Positions 19,877-26,851 of a stretch of 64,000 bases of DNA are shown here, piece by piece. Under the pieces are notes generated by a model, which saw only the letters and a program-made list of their open reading frames with translations, had not been told where the DNA came from and ran no database searches. The DNA is from Actinomyces oris (lineage in GTDB: Bacteria; Actinomycetota; Actinomycetes; Actinomycetales; Actinomycetaceae). The stretch is from positions 1 to 64,000 of the forward strand of contig NZ_MSKS01000017.1 of NCBI RefSeq assembly GCF_001937445.1, given 5' to 3'. A program made the translations under genes and the position numbers. Positions within the stretch are counted from its first letter, which is position 1; each line of letters starts with the position of its first letter.

Positions 19877-20626
19877 ATGAGCACTCTGCAGATCAAGAAC
19901 CTCCACGTCCAGGTCGCCACCAACGACGGCCCCAAGCCCATCCTCAAGGGCGTGGACCTGACCATCGACTCCCACCAGGTCCACGCCATCATGGGTCCTA
20001 ACGGCTCGGGCAAGTCCACCCTGGCCTACTCCATCGCCGGGCACCCCGACTACGAGGTCACCGACGGTGAGGTCCTCCTCGACGGCGTCGACCTGCTGGA
20101 GATGAGCGTGGACGAGCGCGCCCGCGCCGGCCTCTTCCTGGCCATGCAGTACCCCGTCGAGGTCCCCGGCGTCACCGTGGCCAACTTCCTGCGCACGGCC
20201 AAGACCGCCATCGACGGCCAGGCCCCCAAGGTGCGCCAGTGGGTCGGCGAGGTCAACCAGGCCATGAAGAACCTGCGGATGGACCCCGCCTTCTCCCAGC
20301 GCGACGTCAACGCCGGCTTCTCCGGCGGTGAGAAGAAGCGCTTCGAGATCCTCCAGATGGAGCTGCTCCGGCCCCGCTTCGCCGTCCTGGACGAGACCGA
20401 CTCCGGCCTGGACGTCGACGCCCTGCGCATCGTCTCCGAGGGCGTCAACCGCCTCCACGACGAGTCCGACGCCGGTTTCCTCCTCATCACCCACTACACG
20501 CGCATCCTGCGCTACATCAAGCCCGACTACGTCCACGTCTTCGTCGACGGGCGCGTGGTTGAGGCCGGTGGCCCCGACCTGGCCGATCGCCTGGAGGAAG
20601 AGGGCTACGACCGCTACCTCGCCTGA
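19877..20626 (+). CDS. sufC: SufC, ATPase of the SUF complex
   Basis: A 249-residue soluble ABC ATPase. Walker A is GPNGSGKST (about residues 38-46), the Q-loop lies in the AMQYPVEVPGVTVANFL region, the ABC signature is SGGEKKRFEILQM, Walker B AVLDETDSGLD, and the switch histidine ITHYTRIL. SufC hydrolyses ATP to drive conformational change in SufB and SufD and has no membrane domain. GAAAGAAACGTCGC precedes the ATG, giving a weak purine-rich site. Position between sufD and sufS is that of actinobacterial suf operons. Confidence 0.97.
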   Translation: MSTLQIKNLHVQVATNDGPKPILKGVDLTIDSHQVHAIMGPNGSGKSTLAYSIAGHPDYEVTDGEVLLDGVDLLEMSVDERARAGLFLAMQYPVEVPGVTVANFLRTAKTAIDGQAPKVRQWVGEVNQAMKNLRMDPAFSQRDVNAGFSGGEKKRFEILQMELLRPRFAVLDETDSGLDVDALRIVSEGVNRLHDESDAGFLLITHYTRILRYIKPDYVHVFVDGRVVEAGGPDLADRLEEEGYDRYLA

Positions 20627-20788
20627 CAGCCCTCACCGTGCCAGGGCCGACGACGGCGCACCGCGCATCCAGGCGTCGTCGCCGGCCCCGGCACTAAGGA
20701 AGGGGAACTAAGGTTCCTCGTGACCTCAGCCCCCCCGCCGTCGGCGACCATGCCCGGAACCGCTCGCACCGAATCGGAAAGGCACGTC

Positions 20789-22141
20789 ATGACCCAGCCC
20801 ACGGCCCCGCTCACCGGGGCGACTTCTGCCGGCGCGCTCAACGCGGAGGAGGTCGCCGCGATCCGCGCCGACTTCCCCTACCTGGGCCGGCCCGCCCGCA
20901 ACGGCGAGGTGCTGGCCTACCTGGACTGGGCGGCCACGAGCCAGAAGCCCGCCGGCGTCATCACCACGGAGGCCGACTTCTACCGCACCTCCAACGGTGC
21001 GGCAGGGCGCTCGACCTACCAGCTCGCCGACGAGGCCACTGCCACCTTCGAGGATGCCCGCGACGCCGTCGCCGCCTTCGTCGGAGCGCGTGGCAGTGAG
21101 CTCGTCTTCACCAAGAACGCCACCGAGGCCATCAACCTCGTGGCCCTGGCCATCGGGCACGCCAGCCTGGGCCGGTCGGCCGCCCGCGGTGGCGGCCCCT
21201 CCGCGGCCGACGACCCGGCGCGGCGCCTCATCATCGGACAGGGTGACGAGGTCGTCGTCACCCGGGCTGAGCACCACGCCAACCTCGTGCCCTGGCAGGA
21301 GCTGTGCGCCCGCACCGGCGCCACCCTGCGCTGGCTGGACCTGACCGAGGACGGGCGCATCGATGCCGCCACCCTGGACGTCATCACCGAGCGTACCCGC
21401 GTCCTGGCCCTGACCCACGCCTCCAACGTCACTGGCGCGATTAGCCCGCTCGACCTCATCCTCCCGCGCGCCCAGCAGGCCGGTGCGCTCGTCATCCTGG
21501 ACACCTGCCAGTCCGCCGCCCACCTCCCACTGAACTTCGGCGCGCTGAAGACCGCCGGTGTGGACGCCATGGTCCTCTCCAGCCACAAGATGCTCGGTCC
21601 CACCGGCATCGGTGCGCTCGTGGCCACCGAGGAGCTCCTGGCGGCGATGCCGCCGGTACTCACCGGCGGCTCCATGATCGAGATCGTCACCATGGAGTCG
21701 TCGACCTTCATGAGTGGCCCGTCCCGTTTCGAGGCCGGTAGCCAGCCGCTGGCGCAGGCCGCGGGATGGCGCACCGCCGTGGAGTACCTGGCCAGGATCG
21801 GCCTGGACCGGCTCCACGCCACTGAGCAGGTCCTGACCCGGCAGGTGCTCGAGGGCCTGACCCAGGTCCCCGGGCTGCGCCTGGTCGGTCCGTCCGACAC
21901 CTCAGACCGCCTGGGTGTGGTCGCCTTCTCCATTGAGGGAGTCCACCCTCACGACGTCGGACAGGTTCTCGACGCCGCCGGCGTCGCCGTGCGCACCGGC
22001 CACCACTGCGCCCAGCCGATCCATCAGCACTTCGGCATCCACGCCTCCTCGCGCCTGTCCTTCGGGGCCTGCTCCACGCCCGAGGAGGTGGACCGCTTCC
22101 TGTCCGCCATCGCCGATGTCCGACGCTACTTTCAGAGGTGA
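20789..22141 (+). CDS. sufS: SufS, cysteine desulfurase
   Basis: A 450-residue PLP enzyme, class II (SufS/Csd type), that removes sulfur from L-cysteine as an enzyme persulfide and passes it to SufU. The PLP lysine is in LSSHKMLGPTGIG and the catalytic cysteine in RTGHHCAQPIH near the C terminus; YLDWAATSQKP and FTKNATEAINLVA are further family marks. I chose the ATG at 20789 (GAAAGG about eight bases upstream, and about 27 residues before IRADFPYL); a GTG at 20720 with AAGG is possible and would add 23 residues. It directly precedes sufU, its usual partner in Gram-positive bacteria. Confidence 0.95.
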   Translation: MTQPTAPLTGATSAGALNAEEVAAIRADFPYLGRPARNGEVLAYLDWAATSQKPAGVITTEADFYRTSNGAAGRSTYQLADEATATFEDARDAVAAFVGARGSELVFTKNATEAINLVALAIGHASLGRSAARGGGPSAADDPARRLIIGQGDEVVVTRAEHHANLVPWQELCARTGATLRWLDLTEDGRIDAATLDVITERTRVLALTHASNVTGAISPLDLILPRAQQAGALVILDTCQSAAHLPLNFGALKTAGVDAMVLSSHKMLGPTGIGALVATEELLAAMPPVLTGGSMIEIVTMESSTFMSGPSRFEAGSQPLAQAAGWRTAVEYLARIGLDRLHATEQVLTRQVLEGLTQVPGLRLVGPSDTSDRLGVVAFSIEGVHPHDVGQVLDAAGVAVRTGHHCAQPIHQHFGIHASSRLSFGACSTPEEVDRFLSAIADVRRYFQR

Positions 22142-22143
22142 GC

Positions 22144-22620
22144 ATGAACGAACTCGACCAGCTCTACCAGCAAGTCATCCTCGACCACTCCCGTGAGCGC
22201 CACGGCTCCGGCGCCCTTGACGCCCCGGATGCCACCAGCCACCAGGTGAATCCCACCTGTGGTGACGACGTGACTCTGGGGGTGCGTGTCAAGGACGGCA
22301 AGATCGAGGCCGTCGGCTGGGAGGGGGACGGGTGCTCCATCTCCCAGGCCTCCATCTCCGTCATGCACGACCTCGTCAACGGTGCTGACCTGGCCACCGT
22401 GGCCCGCCTCGAGGCGGATTTCGACACCCTCATGCACTCGCGCGGCAAGGGCGTCGACGACGCCGTCCTGGACGACCTGGAGGACGGGGCCGCCTTCGAG
22501 GGCGTCTCGAAGTACCCCAACCGCGTCAAGTGCGCCCTGCTGGGATGGATGGCCCTCAAGGACGCCCTGGCCAAGTCCGGTGTCGCCCTGCCCGCCGTTG
22601 AGCCGAACGACCCCGAGTAG
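22144..22620 (+). CDS. sufU: SufU, zinc-dependent sulfurtransferase partner of SufS
   Basis: A 158-residue IscU-fold protein. The three conserved cysteines appear in NPTCGDDVTL, GDGCSISQAS and NRVKCALLGWMAL, with the aspartate after the first, the ligand set that binds zinc in SufU. It accepts persulfide from SufS and hands it to SufB. The ATG at 22144 has AGAGG five bases upstream; a GTG at 22138 that overlaps the sufS stop is the alternative. The insert between cysteines two and three (DFDTLMHSRGKGVDD) is longer than in IscU, which is characteristic of SufU. Confidence 0.94.
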   Translation: MNELDQLYQQVILDHSRERHGSGALDAPDATSHQVNPTCGDDVTLGVRVKDGKIEAVGWEGDGCSISQASISVMHDLVNGADLATVARLEADFDTLMHSRGKGVDDAVLDDLEDGAAFEGVSKYPNRVKCALLGWMALKDALAKSGVALPAVEPNDPE

Positions 22621-22678
22621 CCCGACCGTCCTGTCGCCACCGTCCGACTCGCGAGGAAGAAGAAAGAAGGAAGAAGCC

Positions 22679-23074
22679 ATGAGTGACAGCCCCAGCGGGA
22701 TGCCGGCAGCCGCCGACAACCCCATGGCCGCCCAGCAGCCGCCGACCCCCGTCGCCAGCACCGAGGGAGTCGACGTCGCCGCCGTTGAGGAGGCCCTGCG
22801 TGACGTCATCGACCCCGAGCTCGGTATCAACGTCGTCGACCTCGGGCTGCTCTACGGGGTGTCGATCGAGCCTGACGGGACCGTCGTGCTCGACATGACC
22901 CTGACCACCGCCGCCTGTCCGCTCACCGACGTCATCGAGGAGCAGGCTCAGCAGGCCCTGTCCCTCATCGCCGACAAGGTCCGCATCCAGTGGGTGTGGC
23001 TGCCGCCGTGGGGGCCGGACAAGATCACCCCTGAGGGCCGCGAGCAGCTGCGCGCCCTGGGCTTCAACGTCTGA
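22679..23074 (+). CDS. sufT: SufT, DUF59/MIP18-family Fe-S maturation protein
   Basis: A 131-residue protein, last gene of the suf operon. The first 35 residues are Pro/Ala-rich; then comes the DUF59 domain: VEEALRDVIDPELGINVVDLGLLYGV, DMTLTTAACPLTDVIEEQA with its single conserved cysteine, and VWLPPWGPDKITPEGREQL. SufT-type proteins help deliver Fe-S clusters to target proteins. A purine-rich run (AGAAGAAAGAAGGAAGAAG) precedes the ATG at 22679. Convergent with the DUF488 gene, with only 19 bp between the stops. Confidence 0.92.
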   Translation: MSDSPSGMPAAADNPMAAQQPPTPVASTEGVDVAAVEEALRDVIDPELGINVVDLGLLYGVSIEPDGTVVLDMTLTTAACPLTDVIEEQAQQALSLIADKVRIQWVWLPPWGPDKITPEGREQLRALGFNV

Positions 23075-23093
23075 GGCCCCGTCGAGGCCGCCG

Positions 23094-23489
23094 TCAGGTC
23101 AGGTCCTCCTCGACACCGAGGATCGCCTCACGCAGGACGCGCGCGTGGCAGTGGACGTGGTCGTGACCGGCGAACAGGAGCGTCACCCGCCCCTTGAGGG
23201 CCTCGTGACGCAGGTGCTCGACGGCGGCGACCGCCTCGGGCCTCTCGGTGAGCTCGTCCCGGTAGGCCTCGATGAACTGGGGCCAGGGCAGGTCCCCACT
23301 GTGGAAGGCCCGCCGCAGCTCGGTCGTGGGGGTGGCGTCCTTGGCCCACTCGTCGAGGGCGGCGCGCTCCTTGGAGACGCCACGGGGCCAGAGCCGGTCC
23401 ACCAGGACCCGTGCTCCGTCCTCGGCGCTGGGCTCCTCGCGGATGCCTTTGAGGATCACGCTGTCTGACGAGGGAAGATGCTGGCTCAT
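23094..23489 (-). CDS. DUF488-family protein
   Basis: A 131-residue protein of the DUF488 (YeaO-like) family: ILKGIREEP, RVLVDRLWPRGVSKERAALDEWAKDATPTTELRRAF, LPWPQFIEAYRDEL and VTLLFAGHDHVHCHARVLREAI are its successive conserved blocks. The biochemical role is not established; members are small soluble proteins often seen near redox or nucleic-acid genes. The start at 23489 has no Shine-Dalgarno but a TAGCGT hexamer (23497-23502 on this strand) seven bases upstream, which suggests a leaderless message. Extension to the in-frame codon near 23714 gives low-quality sequence and is rejected. Confidence 0.87.
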   Translation of the reverse strand: MSQHLPSSDSVILKGIREEPSAEDGARVLVDRLWPRGVSKERAALDEWAKDATPTTELRRAFHSGDLPWPQFIEAYRDELTERPEAVAAVEHLRHEALKGRVTLLFAGHDHVHCHARVLREAILGVEEDLT

Positions 23490-23565
23490 GCCTGCGACGC
23501 TACTCTCCTCAGCTGGTGGCGCGCTCCCATCGGCTCGTAGCGAACCGGACGTGCTCGAGGGGCGC

Positions 23566-24381
23566 TTACTCGCTCGAGCGCCAGCGATCAATCGCGGTGA
23601 GGAACTCGCGTTCCAAGGCCCGGGTGAGTCGTGCATCGGGGTAGCCGGTGGCGCCGATGAGGCAGAAGAGTCCCCGCACCGACTCGGTATCGACGCTGCT
23701 GGCCAGGGCTGCAAGGCGCTCAGGCGGCAGCCGGGCCTCCATCCGGGAGATCATGGCCTGGGCGCGCTGCTCGATCTGCGCGTCTGACATCTCGGCCGGA
23801 TCCTGGGCGTAGAGGGCCAGTGACTCCGCATCGTAGTCAGGATCGGGGTCCATGAAGAGGAACTCCGCCTCCGGCGGCATCTGGCCGCGGTAGCAGGCCA
23901 GGTCGGTCAGGTCGCGCTCCTTGCGCACGGCGCAGCGGGTGGCCTCGTCGGCAGCGGCCAGCTCGAGCCGGTCGAAGAAGGCCGCCATGCGCGGGGACAT
24001 CGGTGAGACAGTCGAACCGGCCCGGGCTCGCTCCAGCAGACCGGCGAGCATGTCCCTCTGTCTGGTCACCTCGGCCAGGTGATCCTCGACGGCGGCCAGG
24101 GCCCCGGCCAGGTCCTCGACCACGGAGCCGGCTGCCGCGCGCGCTTCGTCGCTCCGCTCGACGTCGGTTATCTCGGGCTCGTCGAGAACGCGTGTGATGG
24201 TCTCCAGGGACACGCCGGCCTGGACCAGCCAACGAATCCGGGAGAGCCGGGCGACGTGGCTCAGGTCGTAGTCGCGCCAGCCGCCGCGTTCACCGGGAAT
24301 CGGAAGCAGCCCCTGCGAGTGGTAGTAGCGCACCGTGCGCACGGTCGTCCCGGTCAGCTCGGCGATCTCAGCAACACGCAT
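23566..24381 (-). CDS. MerR-family transcriptional regulator
   Basis: A 271-residue regulator. Residues 1-70 are a MerR winged helix: MRVAEIAELTGTTVRTVRYY, then GGWRDYDLSHVARLSRIRWLVQAGVSLE. A helical dimerisation region follows (about 85-125), and the C-terminal 150 residues (DRLELAAADEATRCAVRKERDL and on) form an alpha-helical domain without the cysteines of metal-sensing MerR proteins, so it probably senses a small molecule or acts without a ligand. No target operator was recognised. It is divergent from the DUF4178 operon at 24.5 kb, with about 115 bp between its start and the first promoter, so regulation of that operon is a reasonable guess but no more. Confidence 0.88.
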   Translation of the reverse strand: MRVAEIAELTGTTVRTVRYYHSQGLLPIPGERGGWRDYDLSHVARLSRIRWLVQAGVSLETITRVLDEPEITDVERSDEARAAAGSVVEDLAGALAAVEDHLAEVTRQRDMLAGLLERARAGSTVSPMSPRMAAFFDRLELAAADEATRCAVRKERDLTDLACYRGQMPPEAEFLFMDPDPDYDAESLALYAQDPAEMSDAQIEQRAQAMISRMEARLPPERLAALASSVDTESVRGLFCLIGATGYPDARLTRALEREFLTAIDRWRSSE

Positions 24382-24462
24382 GGAAACAGTCTCACACGGC
24401 ACCCGAACCCTGAACCGTTCGGATCTGCGTGGTGGGGCCGGATCATGGGGAGCGCGAACCGT

Positions 24463-24498
24463 TTGCCGGGGCATGCCCGCGTTGCTACTGTGCCCGCG
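24463..24498 (+). promoter_or_regulatory. Promoter P1 of the DUF4178 operon (leaderless)
   Basis: TTGCCG (24463-24468), exactly 17 bp, then TACTGT (24486-24491) and six bases to the GTG at 24498. The block CGTTGCTACTGTGCCCGCGTG is nearly the same as at promoter P2 (25398-25433), so both are probably served by the same factor. Confidence 0.6.
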
Positions 24499-24575
24499 TG
24501 ATGACAGGCGGATCAGGTACCGACGGCGGCAGCGGCGCCCCGTCTCGCCCTGAGCAGGTGGGAGGGTCCTGGTGA
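24498..24575 (+). CDS. Possible 25-residue leader peptide before the first DUF4178 gene
   Basis: A short frame (GTG at 24498, or the ATG at 24501) of 24-25 codons, rich in Gly, Ser and Pro, ending in TGA that overlaps the GTG of the DUF4178 gene (24572). It begins where the promoter P1 predicts the transcript to start. It may serve only to couple translation of the downstream gene; no motif is visible in the peptide. The downstream gene also has its own GGGAGGG site, so the coupling is not strictly required. Confidence 0.35.
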   Translation: MMTGGSGTDGGSGAPSRPEQVGGSW

Positions 24576-25321
24576 ACAGCACGCGAGGCAACCTGCAGGT
24601 CGGTGACCTGCTCCAGGGCAGTGCAGGCGCCCTGTCGGTCAGAGGCTGCCTGCTATTCAAGGAGTGGGACTCCCAGGACCACTGCTTCTACTACTGGGAG
24701 GAGTGGCAGCTCGTCGGGGCCAGCAACGCCGACACCTGGGTCGAGGTCGATCACGATCCCGGCGAGGTCCTCTTCTACGAACCCGTTCGTCTCCAGGAGA
24801 AGATTGAGCCGTGGGCCCTGACCGTCGGCCAGATGATGCAGCTGACGATCGACGGCGTCCTGCACCGGGGCATGGTTGAGGAGGTGACCACCGGAACGCT
24901 CGAGAACGTCATCGGTTCGCCGGTGTGTCCACTCAACATCGGCGAGACCATGACCTACGCCGAGGTGCGGTTGACGGACCCGGCCGGTGTGACCAGCAGG
25001 CTGACCATCGACAGCCACCGTTTTCGTGACCTCCTGGCCTACCGCAAGACCTCCTTGTCCACTGCTCAGCAGAAGCAGCTCTTCGGGCGGGTCCTGTACA
25101 ACCGCCGATCCGTCACCGGAAGAACCGGCCGGAACATCGGATGCGTGGTCGTCGCCGCCTTCGTCAGTATCGTGCTCGTCGGCGGACTGTTCTCCGCGTG
25201 CTCCAACCCCAGCCGCTCCAGTGGCGATGCCGATCCCACCAGCACCTCGCACTCGGGCTCCTCGCGGAGCTATCGTCACCGCCCGGTCTACGGGGGTGGC
25301 GGAGGCGGAGTCGGCAAGTAG
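24572..25321 (+). CDS. DUF4178 membrane protein A with Gly-rich C-terminal tail
   Basis: A 249-residue protein. Residues 1-170 hold a DUF4178-type beta-rich domain (LQVGDLLQG, KEWDSQDHCFYYWEEWQL, VEVDHDPGEVLFYEPV). One membrane helix follows (CVVVAAFVSIVLVGGLFSAC, about 190-209), then a Ser/Thr-rich linker and the tail RPVYGGGGGGVGK. The second DUF4178 gene downstream ends in an almost identical tail. GTG start at 24572 with GGGAGGG five bases before. It opens a cluster with SpeD-like, DUF350 and SpeE-like genes; DUF4178 and DUF350 are known to co-occur with polyamine-type enzymes in other bacteria. The function is unknown; the fold suggests small-molecule or envelope-stress association. Confidence 0.82.
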   Translation: MNSTRGNLQVGDLLQGSAGALSVRGCLLFKEWDSQDHCFYYWEEWQLVGASNADTWVEVDHDPGEVLFYEPVRLQEKIEPWALTVGQMMQLTIDGVLHRGMVEEVTTGTLENVIGSPVCPLNIGETMTYAEVRLTDPAGVTSRLTIDSHRFRDLLAYRKTSLSTAQQKQLFGRVLYNRRSVTGRTGRNIGCVVVAAFVSIVLVGGLFSACSNPSRSSGDADPTSTSHSGSSRSYRHRPVYGGGGGGVGK

Positions 25322-25397
25322 GCCCGCCCCATCGGCGACGGGCTTCCCGCCATGGGTTGTCGACGGCGGGGGAGTGAGGGTGGGGACCTCACCCCGT

Positions 25398-25433
25398 TTG
25401 TCGGCTGCCTGCCTCGTTGCTACCGTGCTCGCG
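25398..25433 (+). promoter_or_regulatory. Promoter P2 before the SpeD-like gene (leaderless)
   Basis: TTGTCG (25398-25403), 17 bp, TACCGT (25421-25426), six bases, GTG at 25433. The segment CGTTGCTACCGTGCTCGCGTG differs from P1 by only two bases. The 111 bp between the stop of the first DUF4178 gene and this start hold no other feature. Confidence 0.6.
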
Positions 25434-25780
25434 TGAGTGCGGTGAGCCTGTGTTCTGTCAGCTATAAGATCAGTGGCGGCGAGCCGCATGCGCTCAACGA
25501 TCTGTCCACCATGGAGTCGATTCTTCTGACTGCCGCCCGGACGGCGGGACTGACGGCCGTCTCCAGCGCTCACCACCGCTTCGAGCCCCAGGGGCTGAGC
25601 GCCGTCATCATTCTGTCTGAGTCTCATATCGCCGCCCACACCTGGCCCGAGTCCGGAACCGGCTACGTGACGCTCACCAGCTGCCGTACGCTGTCCTCCG
25701 CGCAGATCGAGGCCGTGGGGGAGATGGTACGCAGGCGCCTGCGGGCCCAGCAGGTGACCAGCTCAGGGATCACGCTGTGA
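25433..25780 (+). CDS. S-adenosylmethionine decarboxylase-like protein (SpeD/SpeH family)
   Basis: A 115-residue proenzyme-type protein. The motif LSESHIAAHTWPE places the self-cleaving serine at S64 after E63, the proton-donor histidine at H69, and a cysteine at C84 (TLTSC), which match the Ser63/His68/Cys83 layout of class 1B AdoMet decarboxylases. Cleavage would give a pyruvoyl group and a product that decarboxylates AdoMet to the aminopropyl donor. The N terminus (YKISGGEPHALNDLSTMESIL) fits the family. Start taken as the GTG at 25433 under promoter P2. The stop overlaps the next GTG. The cluster-linked SpeE-like gene would use the product; no putrescine-forming gene is present nearby. 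Confidence 0.85.
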   Translation: MSAVSLCSVSYKISGGEPHALNDLSTMESILLTAARTAGLTAVSSAHHRFEPQGLSAVIILSESHIAAHTWPESGTGYVTLTSCRTLSSAQIEAVGEMVRRRLRAQQVTSSGITL

Positions 25781-26544
25781 GTATCAGAGGTGATCTGAGA
25801 GTCGGTGAGACACTTCGAGGTTCCCTGAGGAAGAGGAGCCGCTCCTACACCGTCATGGGGCGAGTTGTCCTGAAGCGACGGGATCAAGGAAGCCGGCGCT
25901 TCATCCGGTGGGAGCAGTGGCGCCTGATCGACGACGACGGTCAAGAGTTCTGGCTTGAGATCCACCGAGATACCAACAAGGTTGTTCTTCTTGAGCCGGT
26001 TCCTGTTCAGCCGACGATCGATCCGCTCACGCTCGAGGTGGGCCAGACCCTGCGGCTGAAGGTCAATGGTCGATCGTATTCCGTTGAGGTCAAGAACGTA
26101 CACCGAGCCGATATTGACCATAAGGTAGGAACCATCCCACATCTGATAGGAGCTGTTACAACAACGACATGCGTTGAGCTCCGGGTCAAAGGGGCGAGGA
26201 AGCCTCTCTCCAGCATCGTGATCGATGAGCATCGCCGCCGGGAGCACGAGGCATATCGCATCACGACCCTCGCGCCTGAGCAACAGTCCAAGATCTTCGG
26301 TCGGTATGTGAGTCGACCGTGGTGGGCGCCAGGCGTTGCACGAAGGCTTGGCCGGTGGATCTCCTCGGTAGGCCCTGGACTTTGGGGTGGTTGGAAGTCA
26401 CCTCTATTCTGGTTCATTCCGTTTCTTATCCTGATGACGATCCTTGCGTGGACTGATGATGACGATTTCAATCCTGCGGAGGACGGCTCCGTCTTCCGGA
26501 ACCGCTCGGTCTACGGCGGCGGGGGCGGCGGCGTCGGAAAATAA
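25777..26544 (+). CDS. DUF4178 membrane protein B with Gly-rich C-terminal tail
   Basis: A 255-residue paralogue of the gene at 24572. It shows the same order: LRVGETLRGS, RRFIRWEQWRLIDDDGQEFWLEI, LEVGQTLRLKVNG, then a membrane helix (FWFIPFLILMTILAW, about 211-225), an acidic linker and RSVYGGGGGGVGK. The tail is written with different codons from the first copy, so the protein sequence is being kept. GTG start overlaps the speD-like stop (GTGA). Codon use in 26.1-26.3 kb is less GC-biased than in its neighbours (several A/T-ending codons), which hints at later acquisition or relaxed selection. The role is unknown; the two paralogues may form a heteromer. Confidence 0.82.
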   Translation: MSIRGDLRVGETLRGSLRKRSRSYTVMGRVVLKRRDQGSRRFIRWEQWRLIDDDGQEFWLEIHRDTNKVVLLEPVPVQPTIDPLTLEVGQTLRLKVNGRSYSVEVKNVHRADIDHKVGTIPHLIGAVTTTTCVELRVKGARKPLSSIVIDEHRRREHEAYRITTLAPEQQSKIFGRYVSRPWWAPGVARRLGRWISSVGPGLWGGWKSPLFWFIPFLILMTILAWTDDDDFNPAEDGSVFRNRSVYGGGGGGVGK

Positions 26545-26595
26545 CCTGGAGCCCACTCACCCAACCCCTCGACGGTCACACACGAAGGAGAAGAC

Positions 26596-26841
26596 ATGTC
26601 GCTCATGACCATCGCTGGCCACTCATCGGTCGACCTCAACTGGCAGTCACTGCTGAGCACCATCGTCTACGCGGTGCTCGGAGTGGTCCTGCTCATGGTG
26701 TTCGCGCTGCTCGTCAACCGTATCTTCCGCCTTGACCTCAGACGCGAGCTCATCGAGGACCAGAACATCGGCCTGGGGGTCGCCTTCGCCGGCACGGCGC
26801 TCGCGATCGCCATCATCATCGCCGCCACCATCCTGAGCTGA
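26596..26841 (+). CDS. DUF350 membrane protein
   Basis: An 81-residue protein with two hydrophobic helices (STIVYAVLGVVLLMVFALL, about 21-39; GLGVAFAGTALAIAIIIAATI, about 59-79) and the short polar hairpin NRIFRLDLRRELIEDQNI between them, the DUF350 pattern of paired-helix units (many members have two units, this one has one). The ATG follows AAGGAGAAGAC. It lies between DUF4178 B and the SpeE-like gene in the same direction. DUF350 members appear in the E. coli yjfIJKLMC-type operons with PspA-like and ATP-grasp genes; here those partners are absent. The role is unknown, with an envelope function likely. Confidence 0.83.
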   Translation: MSLMTIAGHSSVDLNWQSLLSTIVYAVLGVVLLMVFALLVNRIFRLDLRRELIEDQNIGLGVAFAGTALAIAIIIAATILS

Positions 26842-26851
26842 GCGGCGAACC

